Shown here piece after piece: positions 1 through 9,087 of a stretch of 64,000 bases of DNA. The stretch comes from an uncultured Myxococcales bacterium (GTDB taxonomy: Bacteria > Myxococcota > Myxococcia > Myxococcales > Myxococcaceae). The stretch lies in contig CALJKW010000022.1 in NCBI GenBank assembly GCA_937980205.1, positions 248,001-312,000 on the forward strand, written 5' to 3'. Each line of letters starts with the position of its first letter. Within the stretch, counting starts at the first letter, position 1. The position numbers and the translations under genes were made by a program. Under the pieces are notes generated by a model that was not told where the DNA came from, searched no databases, and saw nothing but the letters and a program-made list of their open reading frames with translations.

Positions 1-114
1 CCCGAGCCGCGCCTTGCGGCCCTGAAGCGACTTCAGCGCCTGCCGCGTGGCCTCGGCGGCGGCGAGGCGCGTGTCCTGGCTCTCCGATTGGCCGGTGCCG
101 ACGAGGTTCTCCAT
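1..114 (-). CDS. FIST-domain signalling protein, N-terminal fragment
   Basis: Only the first 38 codons are in the window; the gene runs off the left edge. The start ATG lies one base after the TGA of the upstream TPR gene, so it is very probably the next gene of the same operon. The visible protein begins MENLVGTGQSESQDTRLAAA and continues with an Ala-rich helix. A short strand with GxGxS followed by a helix rich in Ala and Arg is how FIST_N sensory domains usually begin. FIST proteins are thought to sense small ligands and feed signalling systems. The assignment rests on a short stretch, and any other alpha/beta cytosolic protein remains possible. Confidence 0.45.
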   Translation of the reverse strand, partial: MENLVGTGQSESQDTRLAAAEATRQALKSLQGRKARLG

Positions 115-115
115 C

Positions 116-2062
116 TCACTTACCTCCCCCCAGCTTCTTCAGCGCCTGCTTCGCCTCGTCGAAGCCCAGCTTCGCCGCCACCTCGTACGCCTTCCTGGCC
201 TCGTCGGGCTTGCCGGTCTGCTCGTACAGCTCGCCGAGCGAGAACGACGCCTGCGCGAGGTTGGGGTCGACCTGGAGCGCGGCCTTGAACGACTCCTCGG
301 CCTGCTTCGGCTGCCCCTTCGCGTAGATGAGCACGCCGAAGTAGTAGAGGCCGAGCGCGAGCCGCGGCTCGGCGGCGAGCACGTCGGTGATGACCTGCAT
401 CGCCTTCTCGGGGTCTCCCGCGCGGTAGTAGAGGAAGCCGAGCTCCGCGCGCGCCTCGAGCAGCGACGGGTCTCGCTCGGTCGCCTGCTCGAGCGCCGGC
501 AGCGCCTTGTCCGGGCGGCCCATGCGCGAGTGCATGATGCCGAACCGCGCCAGCGCCTGCGCGTTGTTCGGGTTGAGCTGCAGCGCCTCGTTGAGCAGCG
601 CCGTCGCCTGCCCGTAGTTGCCCATCGCCATGTAGAGGTCGACGAGCCCGAGCCGCGCGGCCTGGTTGTCCTTCTCGGCCTTCAGCACGCCCTGGTACAG
701 CGGCTCGGCCTGGCGAGAGATGCGCGCCTTCGCGTAGGCGCGCGCGAGGTCGAGCTTCGCTTCGGTGGTGGGCTCGAGCTCGAGCCGCTTCTTGAGCTCG
801 GTGACGGCCTCCTCGGGGCGGTTCAGCACCAGGTACACCTCGCCGAGCGCCGCGCGCGCCGAGGGGTCGTCGGGCAGCTTCTCGACCGCGCTCTTGAGCA
901 CCGCGACCGCCTCATCTTTCCTGCCGAGGCCCACGTACGCGAGCGCGAGGCCCCGGTACGCGTCGGTGGTGCGCTTCTTCGCCGTGTACTTCTTGCTGAT
1001 CTTGAACTTCGACGCGTCCTTCTCCTGCGCGTCGGTGAGCTCGATCGACTTCTTGAACGCCTCGACCGCGCGGTCGCGCTTGCCCTGCGCGAGGTACATC
1101 GTGCCGAGCTGCGTGTACGGCTCGGCGTTCGCGGGCTCGAGCTTGAGCGCCTGCTCGAACGCCTTCGTCGCCTTCCCGTTGTCGTTGAGCCGGTAGTACG
1201 CGAGCCCCAGGTTGAAGAACGCCTCGGTGAACGACGGGTCCGCTTCGGTGGCGCGCTTGAAGTAGTCGAGCGCCTTCTTGTGGTCTGCCCGCGCGTCCCA
1301 GGCGACGCCGAGGTTGTTGAGCGCCTGCGCGTGGCGGGGGTTCATCGCGAGCGCGCGCTCGTATTCGGTCACCGCGCCGGTCACGTTCGCCTCGCGGGTG
1401 AGCAGGACCCCTAAGTTGTAGTGCGCCTCGGCGTCGGCGAGCGGGTCCTTCGTCACCTCGTGCAAGAGCTCCTTCGCCTCGCTGAAGCGGCCCTTCTCGG
1501 CGAGCGCCTTCGCGAGGTTCACCTTCGCCGGAGTGAGCGTCGCATCCAGCTCGAGCGCCTTCTTGTACTGCGCCATCGCCTCGTCGACCTTGGTGCCCTT
1601 CTTCTGCAGCGCCTCGCCGAGGTTGAAGTGCAGCTCGGCGTCGTTCGGCGACAGCTCGACGGCCTTCGCGTACTGCTCGACGGCGATGTCCGTCTCGTTC
1701 TGCGCGCGCGCCAGCAGCCCGCGCTCGGCGCGCAAGCTGGGCTCGTCGGGCAGCGAGAGAATCGCCTTGTCCAGCACGTCGCGCGCCTTGTTCGGCTCAC
1801 CCGAGAGGCGAAACGCGCGGGCCAGCAGCAGCTTGCCGTCCAGCGAGTCGGGGTCCTTCTTCACCAGCCGCTCGAGCGGGCCGACCGCCCGCTTCGCCTC
1901 GCCGAGCGCGAGGTAGGCGAGCCCCAGGCGGTACAGCGCCTCGGCGTCGTCGGGCGCGTTCTGCAGCGCGGCCGTTTCGACCGCGATGGTGCGGTTGAGC
2001 GCCGCCTGCTCCTCGGGCGTGATGGAGAGGACGAGCGCAGTGCTGAGTGCGATGAACGTCAT
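116..2062 (-). CDS. Exported TPR-repeat protein (GltE/AglT-type gliding candidate)
   Basis: 648 aa. A short hydrophobic N-terminus (MTFIALSTALVLSI) suggests export. Nearly all the rest is tandem TPR units of about 34 residues with the usual W/L-G-Y-A-F-A-P pattern, for example DPSFTEAFFNLGLAYYRL and PNNAQALARFGIMHSRMG; about 15 units fit the length. TPR arrays are protein-binding scaffolds. It follows the 240-aa lipoprotein gene by 9 bp and is followed one base later by the FIST gene. In M. xanthus the Glt gliding complex has several periplasmic or outer-membrane TPR proteins (GltC, GltD/AgmU, GltE/AglT, GltI). The operon context points to one of these, but TPR arrays are too degenerate to tell which from reading alone. 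Confidence 0.75.
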   Translation of the reverse strand: MTFIALSTALVLSITPEEQAALNRTIAVETAALQNAPDDAEALYRLGLAYLALGEAKRAVGPLERLVKKDPDSLDGKLLLARAFRLSGEPNKARDVLDKAILSLPDEPSLRAERGLLARAQNETDIAVEQYAKAVELSPNDAELHFNLGEALQKKGTKVDEAMAQYKKALELDATLTPAKVNLAKALAEKGRFSEAKELLHEVTKDPLADAEAHYNLGVLLTREANVTGAVTEYERALAMNPRHAQALNNLGVAWDARADHKKALDYFKRATEADPSFTEAFFNLGLAYYRLNDNGKATKAFEQALKLEPANAEPYTQLGTMYLAQGKRDRAVEAFKKSIELTDAQEKDASKFKISKKYTAKKRTTDAYRGLALAYVGLGRKDEAVAVLKSAVEKLPDDPSARAALGEVYLVLNRPEEAVTELKKRLELEPTTEAKLDLARAYAKARISRQAEPLYQGVLKAEKDNQAARLGLVDLYMAMGNYGQATALLNEALQLNPNNAQALARFGIMHSRMGRPDKALPALEQATERDPSLLEARAELGFLYYRAGDPEKAMQVITDVLAAEPRLALGLYYFGVLIYAKGQPKQAEESFKAALQVDPNLAQASFSLGELYEQTGKPDEARKAYEVAAKLGFDEAKQALKKLGGGK

Positions 2063-2071
2063 GTCAGGTGG

Positions 2072-2794
2072 CTACTCCACGTACGGGCTGGCGCGCGCGT
2101 CGAACGTCTTCTTGGCCAGCGCGCTCTTGCTGCTCTCCCACTTGTTCTTCACCTCGTCGGCCTGCGCGCTGACGTTCTTCGCCTCGTCACGCGCGGCGGC
2201 GTACTTCTCGTCGCACTTCTTCACCTGGCTCTCGAACTCGACCGGGTCGAGCGCCTCGCTGCCTTCGATCTTCTTCTTCCGGGCCGTGTCGAGCTTCGAC
2301 TGCTCGAAGCGGGCGAGCGCGCAGGTGAGCGCCATCTCGGCGAGCTTCTCTTCCTGCTTGTTCACCTCTTGCCGTGCCCGGAGCCAGTCGAGGCGGGCGT
2401 CGGCCTCGACGACGGCGAGCTTCGCGATCTCCTTCGACGACTCGTCGGCCGCGGACCCGACCTCGCCGTTCGCGGCCGAGAGCCGCTCCTTCGCGCGGCG
2501 GATCTGATCTTTGGTGCGCTGCACCTCGTTGCGCGTCTCGTCGAGCCGGTCGACCGCGATGGCGAGGTCGTTCTCGGCCTCGAGCAGGTCGATGCGCGAC
2601 TCGTACGGCAGCTTCTCGATGATGGAGTCCGGCACGCGCTTCACGCCGCACCCGGCGACCAGCAACGCAACCAGGAACAGGGTCGCTCGCCCGCGGTGAG
2701 CGGGGCCGCGAGGGCTGGTGACCCCCGAGAGCTTGCCAGCGACGAAGCGGAGCGAGCTCGCCGCGGGCGAGCCACAGGGAATCAGTCTCTTCAT
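2072..2794 (-). CDS. Coiled-coil lipoprotein in Glt-like operon
   Basis: 240 aa. The start ATG (2794) overlaps the stop of the preceding gene as ATGA, which fixes the reading frame. The N-terminus is unusually long before a hydrophobic core and lipobox (LFLVALLVAGC, Cys near residue 48), so the true signal peptide may start later; no good internal ATG or GTG is visible. The mature part is almost wholly charged helix (LLEAENDLAIAVDRLDETRN, then KDQIRRAKERLSAA), consistent with a long coiled coil. No known domain is recognised. Its place between a small lipoprotein and TPR genes suggests a periplasmic or outer-membrane-anchored structural part of the gliding machine; this is inference. Confidence 0.72.
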   Translation of the reverse strand: MKRLIPCGSPAASSLRFVAGKLSGVTSPRGPAHRGRATLFLVALLVAGCGVKRVPDSIIEKLPYESRIDLLEAENDLAIAVDRLDETRNEVQRTKDQIRRAKERLSAANGEVGSAADESSKEIAKLAVVEADARLDWLRARQEVNKQEEKLAEMALTCALARFEQSKLDTARKKKIEGSEALDPVEFESQVKKCDEKYAAARDEAKNVSAQADEVKNKWESSKSALAKKTFDARASPYVE

Positions 2795-3414
2795 GGAAAG
2801 TGTGCCTGGAAAGAGGAGAACACTGTCTTGCCCGACGCGAACTCGACGCCGTTCTCGAACGTGCAGTGGAAGTCGCCTGCCGCCTTGAGCCCCATGCCCT
2901 GCTGCGGCACGTTCTGAAGCGTCAGCGTGCCGACGCGCAGGTCGGGGAACATGCGCCGCGGGTCGTCGAGCACGTCGCGCGAGACGATGCCGCGCTGCTC
3001 TCCGTCGGAGAGCACCTCGGTGAGGTCGTACGTGCGCGCGATGAACGTCTCCATGCCGCCGTCGGGCAGCGGCTGCGGCTCGAGGCGGGCCGTCACCGCG
3101 AGCGTGGTGTCGCACAGGCCCATCGACGTCACGCAGTCGCCCATCGCCGTGCCGCGCTTGCGCATGAACTTCACGACGCCCTGGCCCGCGCTGTACTGGA
3201 GAATCGCCTCGTCGTAGTCGAGCGCCATCACCGTGAGCAGGCTGCCCTCGAGCTTGGCCTTCGGCGCGTTCGGAGAGCCGCAGCTCACCAGACACACGAC
3301 CAGGGTGAGGACCACCGCTCGGCGCGCAGCACCCGGCCCCGCCGGGGGCGGAGCAGGGTGGGTCTCCCACCCGTTGGCCGAGCGGCCGGAGATGTCAGCA
3401 CTCGAGCGACGCAT
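2791..3414 (-). CDS. Small lipoprotein in Glt-like operon
   Basis: 207 aa from the ATG at 3414, which shares a base with the TGA of the upstream TPR gene (TGATG) and is therefore preferred over an upstream in-frame ATG. After a basic, Pro-rich N-terminus there is a hydrophobic stretch and lipobox (VVLTLVVCLVSC). The mature part looks beta-rich with four Cys in its second half and contains RTYDLTEVLSDGEQRG; no family is recognised. It ends with ATGA overlap into the coiled-coil lipoprotein gene. M. xanthus Glt includes an outer-membrane lipoprotein, GltK; this gene could play that part, but I have no sequence evidence beyond context. Confidence 0.72.
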   Translation of the reverse strand: MRRSSADISGRSANGWETHPAPPPAGPGAARRAVVLTLVVCLVSCGSPNAPKAKLEGSLLTVMALDYDEAILQYSAGQGVVKFMRKRGTAMGDCVTSMGLCDTTLAVTARLEPQPLPDGGMETFIARTYDLTEVLSDGEQRGIVSRDVLDDPRRMFPDLRVGTLTLQNVPQQGMGLKAAGDFHCTFENGVEFASGKTVFSSFQAHFP

Positions 3415-6400
3415 CAGCGGCAGGTCTTCCACTCCGGGTCGACGTCGGGACCCTTGATCGACTCGGGGTCCTTGAGCAGCGACAGCTCTCGCTTGGCGCC
3501 TTCCTTGTCGGCGAAGCGGCAGCGCAGCGCCGCGAGGTTCGCGCGGGCCTTCTCGTACGTGGGGTCGGCCTCGAGCGCGCGCGCGTACTCGGCGCGAGCG
3601 ATCATCGCGTCACCCTCGAGCAGGAAGCTGTACCCGAGCGCCGAGTGCGCCGAGGCGCGGTTGTCCTCGATCTCGATCGCGCGGTTGAACGCCACCTGCG
3701 CGGCCTTGAGCTGGAAGCCGCCGAGGTTCGCGACGCCGAGCTGCTCGAAGCTCGCCGCGTCCTGCTTCGACTCGGCGCTCTTCTGAAGCTCGTCCACGTT
3801 CACCCCCACCGGGTTCGGAGGCATGCGCCCCAGCGGGTTCGTCGCTACTTCCGTCTTGTTGCGGCACCCGACCGTCGCCGTGGTGAAGACGTCGAGCTGG
3901 TCGGCGCGCGACACGCACTGGGTGAACGCGTTGTCCGCCTGGTCCTTCAGCGGGTCGACCTGCTGCTTGATGGCCTCGCGGTACTGCGCGACCTCGGTCG
4001 CCGACAGGCCCGCCGGCGGAGGCAGCGACTCGACCGCATCGGCCAGCAGCTTCAAGCTCGAGGCGATGCGCCAGAGCGACGCGACGGCCCACTCCTGCGA
4101 GCCCATCTGCGCGGCCTGCTGGAAGATGCCCTGCATCTGCTGCATCGCGGCGACCTTCGCCTCGATGGGGTCGTTCGGCATCGCCTTGAACTGCCGGTAC
4201 ATCATGTCGCCGAGGTACCAGAGCGCCTTCGCCGCATCTTCGCCCTGGCTCGAGGGGTTGTTCGTCATCGCGGTGAGCATCGGCACCAGCGACTCGACCT
4301 TCGTCGACGGGTCGGCCGAGGCGACCTCGGTGATGATGGCCGCCGCCGTCGGGTTCGTCTTGTCGAGCTTCAGCACCTGCTCGGCGACCGCCCGCGCCTT
4401 GGCCGGCTCCTTCATCTTCATCTTGAGCCTGGCCAGCTCGACCAGCACCTCGACCTTGCGCGCACCGGCGGACTCGGCCGCGGTCTCGAGCGACTTCACC
4501 GCGCCGTTGTAGTCGCCGAGCGCCGCCTTGAGGCGCGCCGACGCGAGCCAGCCGTCGAGGCCGGTCGAGTCGGAGAAGCGGGTGCCGATGTCCTCGAAGT
4601 ACTTCGCCGCGTCCGCGTAGCGGCCCGCCTCGGCGGCCTGGCGGCCGAGCGTGAGCAGCACGTCGGAGGTGAACTTGCTCTTCGGGTACTCGCCCAGCAG
4701 CCGCTTGCCGATCTCGCGCTGCTTCGCGAAGTCGCGCTTCTCGCGCGCGGCGTTGAACGCGTTGTAGAGCGCGGTCTCGCCGATGTCGGTGCCCTTGTTC
4801 TCGTCGGCGATCTTCAGCATGCCTTCGATGATCTCGCCGCCCTGCTGAAGCCCCTCGAGCAGCTTCTCGGGCAGCTCTTCCATGCGCGACTGGTCGACGA
4901 TCTTCCGGACCTCGGCGAGGAAGTCGGGCGGCAGCTTCGACTTGAGCAGGATCTCGCCCGTCTCCTTGATGCCCTTGAAGTCGTTCACCTGGCGGTACGC
5001 GTCGAGCGCGAGGTTGCCGGCGACGCGCGCGTCTTTGTGTTCGAAGTGGGTGACCGCGAACTCGCGGAACAGCTCGCCTGCCCGGTTGTACTCGCCGTCC
5101 TCGTAGTAGGCGCGCGCGATGTTGAACTTCACCTCGAGCACGTGCTCGCTCTTCGGGTAGCGCGAGACGTAGCTCGCGCCGAGCAGCTTGAGCGCCTGCC
5201 GCGCGTCGGCGACCTCGAACGCGTTGAGGCGCTCGACGTCACCGGGCTTGAGGCTCGAGAAGTACGAGAGCAGCGCGCCGTACAGCGCCTGCTCGTGGTT
5301 CTTCACGTCGGCGACCGTCGACTGCGCGTCGGACTTCGAGACCGCCGCGACCGCCGCGAGCTTCGGGTCCTTCTTGGCGTCTTTCCCCGTCGGAGCGGGC
5401 GCCGGCTTCTCGGCCTTCGGGTCCTTCGCGACGTCGACCTTGTTCGGGTCTTTCGACGCGTCGTCCTTCTTCCCGTCTTTGCCCTTGCCGTCCTGGCTGT
5501 CGAGGTAGAGCGCGAGCTCTTCGAACTGCCGCGCCGCCTGCGGGTACTGCTTCGCCGCGAACAGCGCGTCGGCGCGGTTCTGCATCATCATCGTCGCGTA
5601 CTGCTTCGGGCGGAACAGGCCGAGGTACTCGTCGTACGCCTCGGCGGCCTCGAGGAAGAGCGCCTTGTCGTCGCGCTTCTGCGCCGCGGTGTGGATCGTC
5701 GTGGAGAGGTCTCGCGCCATCTCCTCGAGCTCGGCCAGCGTCTTCTTCCGCGACGTCTCGTCCTTCGACGGGTCGGTCTTCGCCTGCACCGCCGCGCGCA
5801 CGAGCACCGCGACGTCCTGCGGTTTGGGCAGGACCTTGTTCTTGGCCGCCTTGATCGAGTCGTAGATCTTCTCGGCGCGCTCGACCTCGAGCTCGGGGTC
5901 GGGCTGCACCTCCATCAGCTTGCGCAGCGCGGGGATGGCGAACTCGTACTGCTGCTTGATGAAGTAGCGGTTGCCCAGCTTGTCGAGCGCGAGCGCGTAG
6001 GTGGTGCGCGACTCGGACAGCTTCTCGAAGTACTGCAGCGCGCCCTTCGCGGGGCGCGACTCGGTGTAGCTGTAGACGAGATCGAGCAGCGCCTCGCGCT
6101 TCACGTTCAGCGCCTTGCTCTGGTCCGTTCCCGGCATCGGCGCGCTCGCCGCCGCCGCCTCGAAGAACGTCACCGCGTCCGCGTAGTTGTTCTGGTTCAC
6201 GCGGATCCACCCCATCTTGTAGCGGGCGAGGTCGTGAACCGGAGAGGGCGGGGCGTCGAGGATGTTCTTGTAGTGCTCCTCGGCCGCTTTGAGGTCGGCC
6301 TTGTCGAAGTAGTAGTCGCCCAGGATCTGCTCGGCGTCGAGGCGCAGCGGCGAGCTCGGATACTTGCGAATCAGATCGCCCAGCGTCTTGAGCATGGTGT

Positions 6401-6848
6401 CGAACTCACCCATCTCGCGCTGCTCGTGCGCCAGGTAGAACGTCACCTTGTCGCCGTCGTGGAAGTCGACGTTCTCGCGCAAGATGCGGTTGTAGATCTG
6501 CACCGCCTTCTCTTTGTAGAGCTTGGTCTCCGGCGAGACGATCGCGCCCTTCGCGTTATCCGAGCGCGTCTCGGCCTGGTAGTAATACGTGTAGCGGCTC
6601 TTCTCGACGTAGAGCTCGGCGAGGCGGAACTGCAGGTCGGGCAGGTACGGCGCGTTGCGGCTCTTCGCGATGAGCTTGTTCGTCTCGCCGATGGCGCGGT
6701 CGACCTTGAAGATGTCGCGCTTGAGCTTGTTGACCAGCTCTTCCTTCTCCTTCGCCTTGGTGATGAGCGGGTTCTCGAGCTTCTTCGAGAGCACGTTGGG
6801 CGCGCCCTGCGAGAGCACCAGCGACGCTGCGAGGACGAGGGCGTTCAT
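3414..6848 (-). CDS. Large periplasmic TPR protein, GltD/AgmU-like
   Basis: 1144 aa, close to the roughly 1200-aa size of M. xanthus GltD (AgmU), a periplasmic TPR protein of the gliding complex. Start ATG at 6848 overlaps the upstream stop (ATGA). Signal-peptide-like N-terminus MNALVLAASLVLSQG. The body is many divergent TPR units (for example SPLRLDAEQILGDYYFDKAD and SEHVLEVKFNIARAYYEDGE). A Lys/Asp/Pro-rich linker at about residues 449-503 splits two TPR arrays. The C-terminus carries more canonical TPRs (EDNRASAHSALGYSFLLEGD) and a few Cys. A homology search against GltD and phylogeny of the TPR proteins would settle the name. Confidence 0.75.
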   Translation of the reverse strand: MNALVLAASLVLSQGAPNVLSKKLENPLITKAKEKEELVNKLKRDIFKVDRAIGETNKLIAKSRNAPYLPDLQFRLAELYVEKSRYTYYYQAETRSDNAKGAIVSPETKLYKEKAVQIYNRILRENVDFHDGDKVTFYLAHEQREMGEFDTMLKTLGDLIRKYPSSPLRLDAEQILGDYYFDKADLKAAEEHYKNILDAPPSPVHDLARYKMGWIRVNQNNYADAVTFFEAAAASAPMPGTDQSKALNVKREALLDLVYSYTESRPAKGALQYFEKLSESRTTYALALDKLGNRYFIKQQYEFAIPALRKLMEVQPDPELEVERAEKIYDSIKAAKNKVLPKPQDVAVLVRAAVQAKTDPSKDETSRKKTLAELEEMARDLSTTIHTAAQKRDDKALFLEAAEAYDEYLGLFRPKQYATMMMQNRADALFAAKQYPQAARQFEELALYLDSQDGKGKDGKKDDASKDPNKVDVAKDPKAEKPAPAPTGKDAKKDPKLAAVAAVSKSDAQSTVADVKNHEQALYGALLSYFSSLKPGDVERLNAFEVADARQALKLLGASYVSRYPKSEHVLEVKFNIARAYYEDGEYNRAGELFREFAVTHFEHKDARVAGNLALDAYRQVNDFKGIKETGEILLKSKLPPDFLAEVRKIVDQSRMEELPEKLLEGLQQGGEIIEGMLKIADENKGTDIGETALYNAFNAAREKRDFAKQREIGKRLLGEYPKSKFTSDVLLTLGRQAAEAGRYADAAKYFEDIGTRFSDSTGLDGWLASARLKAALGDYNGAVKSLETAAESAGARKVEVLVELARLKMKMKEPAKARAVAEQVLKLDKTNPTAAAIITEVASADPSTKVESLVPMLTAMTNNPSSQGEDAAKALWYLGDMMYRQFKAMPNDPIEAKVAAMQQMQGIFQQAAQMGSQEWAVASLWRIASSLKLLADAVESLPPPAGLSATEVAQYREAIKQQVDPLKDQADNAFTQCVSRADQLDVFTTATVGCRNKTEVATNPLGRMPPNPVGVNVDELQKSAESKQDAASFEQLGVANLGGFQLKAAQVAFNRAIEIEDNRASAHSALGYSFLLEGDAMIARAEYARALEADPTYEKARANLAALRCRFADKEGAKRELSLLKDPESIKGPDVDPEWKTCR

Positions 6849-8443
6849 TGCGCGCTCTCCTCGATGCAGCGGCTCTTCAGGCTGAACCGGTAGTCCCGCA
6901 GCTCGTCGTTCCAGTACTCGTCGCGGAACTTGAACGCGATCTGCCCGTCTTTGAGCTTCTCTTCCTCGAGGTCCTTCACCAGCTTGCTGCCCTTCTTCAC
7001 GCGCTCGTAGAGCTTGAGGCCCACCTCGTATTCCATGAGGCGAACCTGCTCGGCGGCACGCAACAGCTTGTCGGCCTCGGCGCGCGTCGCGTCGCGCAGG
7101 CGCTCCTGGTAGATGCGCGTCGCCTCGGCGCGGGCCAGGTCGTAGAGCCGCGTCATGTAGCTGAACATGCGGTCGCCGAAGGCGCCGGCGAACTTGCCGA
7201 GCTTCTCGCCCTCGAGCTCGAGCGACTCGAGGAACTTGCGCGCGCGCTTCGCCGGGCCCTTCGCGGCCGCGGCGCGCTTGAGCCGCGCGTCCTTCGTCAG
7301 GTCTTCGCGCTCGCGGATCGCCTCGAGCGACTCGGCGTACTTGCGCGTCAGCTCTTTCGCGGCGCGCTTCGCCGGCAGGTAGTGGCACAGGTCGCGGTAG
7401 ACGAACGCGCGCAAGAGGTACTTGTCCGGCAGGAACTCGTCGCGGAACGACGGCGCGTCGAGCGTGGTGAGAATGCCCATCGCGGCGTGGATCTCGCCGA
7501 GCTGGTAACGCACCCACGCCTCTTCGAGGTACAGCGTCGCGCGGCCGGGGTCGAGCTCGGGCAGCTGCACGCGCTCGTACGCCTCGAGCGCGCCCTTGTA
7601 GTCGCGCTGCTCGTAGCGCAGGCGGGCGACCGCGAGCATCGCGTCGTTGCGCGCCTCCTGCGTCAGCTTCTCGTCCTCGGACAGCTCGAGGAACTGGTCG
7701 ATCATCTCCTTCGGAGCTTCTTTCTTCGACGTCTTGAGCCGCGTCACGAGCATCGCGTACTTCGCCCGCGACGCCTCGGCCGAGCCTTCGGGCAGCTTGC
7801 TGAAGTGCGTCGTCGCCCAGCGCTCGTTGCCGACGCGCAGGTCGACGAGGCCCTGCTGGTAGTGCGCGTAGCCGGCGATCTCCTCGGGCAGGAAGCCCAG
7901 GTCGAGCGCGCCGAAGACCTGCTCGTCGATCATCACCTCGTCGTGCGGCAGGTCGGTGAGCGCGCGCAGCTCTTCCATCGCCTTGGGCAGCACCGCGGGG
8001 TTCGAGCGCTCGCGCGCGATTCGCGCGAGGTACACGGCGCCGGCGTGGCGCAGCCCCAGGTCGATGAGCGACTTCGCGAGGAAGAACTGCGCCCAGGCGT
8101 AGTTCTCGTCCGTCTGCGGCATGCCCTCGGTGTACGCGAAGAGCAGCTGCGCCGATTCTTTCGGGTAGCCCAGGAAGTACGACTCCAGCGCGCGGTCGAA
8201 GCTCTTCGGGTCGATCTTCTGCGGCTCGGCAGGAGCGGGCGCCGCCACGGCTTCTTCCTTCTTCGGCTCGGCGGCCCCAGGCTTCGCCGAATCGGCCTTC
8301 GCGGGTTCAGCGGCCGGCTTCGCTTCTTTCGGCTTGTTCTCGACGGACTCTCCCGTGACGGGATCCGTCTTCTGCTGTCCCCCCGAGGGCGCGGTCGCCG
8401 CCATGAACATCACGGCGGCGGCCCCTGCAAACAGTCGTCTCAT
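6845..8443 (-). CDS. Exported TPR-like protein, GltC-type candidate
   Basis: 532 aa with a signal peptide (MRRLFAGAAAVMFMAATAPS), then a low-complexity Lys/Glu/Ala/Pro linker at about residues 25-75. A long helical repeat region follows (for example RGNVTHFS-type units replaced by LGEIHAAMGILTTLDAP and ARATLYLEEAWVRYQLGE-like TPR patterns). The C-terminal 130 residues are highly charged helix ending NDELRDYRFSLKSRC. It lies 24 bp after the second barrel gene and overlaps the next TPR gene by ATGA. In M. xanthus the barrels GltA and GltB are encoded next to the TPR protein GltC, so position and type both fit GltC. The name remains an inference. Confidence 0.7.
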   Translation of the reverse strand: MRRLFAGAAAVMFMAATAPSGGQQKTDPVTGESVENKPKEAKPAAEPAKADSAKPGAAEPKKEEAVAAPAPAEPQKIDPKSFDRALESYFLGYPKESAQLLFAYTEGMPQTDENYAWAQFFLAKSLIDLGLRHAGAVYLARIARERSNPAVLPKAMEELRALTDLPHDEVMIDEQVFGALDLGFLPEEIAGYAHYQQGLVDLRVGNERWATTHFSKLPEGSAEASRAKYAMLVTRLKTSKKEAPKEMIDQFLELSEDEKLTQEARNDAMLAVARLRYEQRDYKGALEAYERVQLPELDPGRATLYLEEAWVRYQLGEIHAAMGILTTLDAPSFRDEFLPDKYLLRAFVYRDLCHYLPAKRAAKELTRKYAESLEAIREREDLTKDARLKRAAAAKGPAKRARKFLESLELEGEKLGKFAGAFGDRMFSYMTRLYDLARAEATRIYQERLRDATRAEADKLLRAAEQVRLMEYEVGLKLYERVKKGSKLVKDLEEEKLKDGQIAFKFRDEYWNDELRDYRFSLKSRCIEESAQ

Positions 8444-8467
8444 GTCACCTCTCGACGCGGAAAAGAC

Positions 8468-9079
8468 TCACGATCCAAAGTTCAGCGCGAGCATCAGGTT
8501 GATCTGGAGCACCTGCTCCGGCTTGTCGCGGATGACGACGTTGTCGCTCACCTCGAGCCGGTAGCTCACGTACTTGTTCTGGAAGACGCGGATGCCGCCG
8601 CCGACGTTGATCGCCGGGCGGAACGCGTTGGTGTACTTGAACACCGTCGCGCCGAGCAGCAGGTACGCCTCGTAGAAGACGACGAAGCGGTTGAGCACGG
8701 CGATCTTCCCGAAGAACGGCGTGAACATCAGGTCCGAGCCGACGAAGAACTGCACGGCGTCGATCGTCGTCGGCAGCACCGCGTACGTCTTCTCGAGCTC
8801 GTTCTTGAGGCCCGTGCTCCAGTTGTAGCCGTAGGCGCCTCGCCCCACCTGCCACGCGAAGTAGTCGGTGAAGTGGTAGACGAAGCTGACCTGCGCGTAG
8901 ACCTGCTTGGTGAACGCGTCGAGCGGCAGCACGCCGACCGCGAGGTCGAACTCGGCGGCCATGCGGTAGGCGCGGTCTTGAATCGCCGACACGCTGCCCG
9001 GGTTCTCGAGCTCCTGCGTCTGCGCCGAAGCGCTGCCGGCGACGAACACTGCAATCACGATGAGGGTGCGTGAGCTCAT
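8468..9079 (-). CDS. Outer-membrane beta-barrel protein, GltA/GltB family
   Basis: 203 aa from ATG 9079; an in-frame start further upstream would overlap the preceding gene and precede the signal peptide (MSSRTLIVIAVFVAGSASAQ). The mature protein alternates hydrophobic and polar residues as in a small barrel and ends NLMLALNFGS, an aromatic-near-terminal end typical of BAM substrates. It is clearly paralogous to the preceding gene: both have SxQAIQ(D/E)RAYxM near the start, a central FF/FKPF(F/Y)GK, then NRFVxxxEAYxxLGA, and GGGIRxFQN(K/R)xxSYRLEV. This matches the myxobacterial outer-membrane barrel family to which GltA and GltB belong. Which paralogue is which cannot be told here. Confidence 0.82.
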   Translation of the reverse strand: MSSRTLIVIAVFVAGSASAQTQELENPGSVSAIQDRAYRMAAEFDLAVGVLPLDAFTKQVYAQVSFVYHFTDYFAWQVGRGAYGYNWSTGLKNELEKTYAVLPTTIDAVQFFVGSDLMFTPFFGKIAVLNRFVVFYEAYLLLGATVFKYTNAFRPAINVGGGIRVFQNKYVSYRLEVSDNVVIRDKPEQVLQINLMLALNFGS

Positions 9080-9087
9080 GGGTCGCC

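Noticed and set aside
3645..6893. Plus-strand open frame of over 1000 codons opposite the GltD-like gene
   Set aside because: Low-complexity Leu/Arg/Val composition and perfect opposition to a TPR gene with signal peptide and coupled start; a GC-driven shadow.
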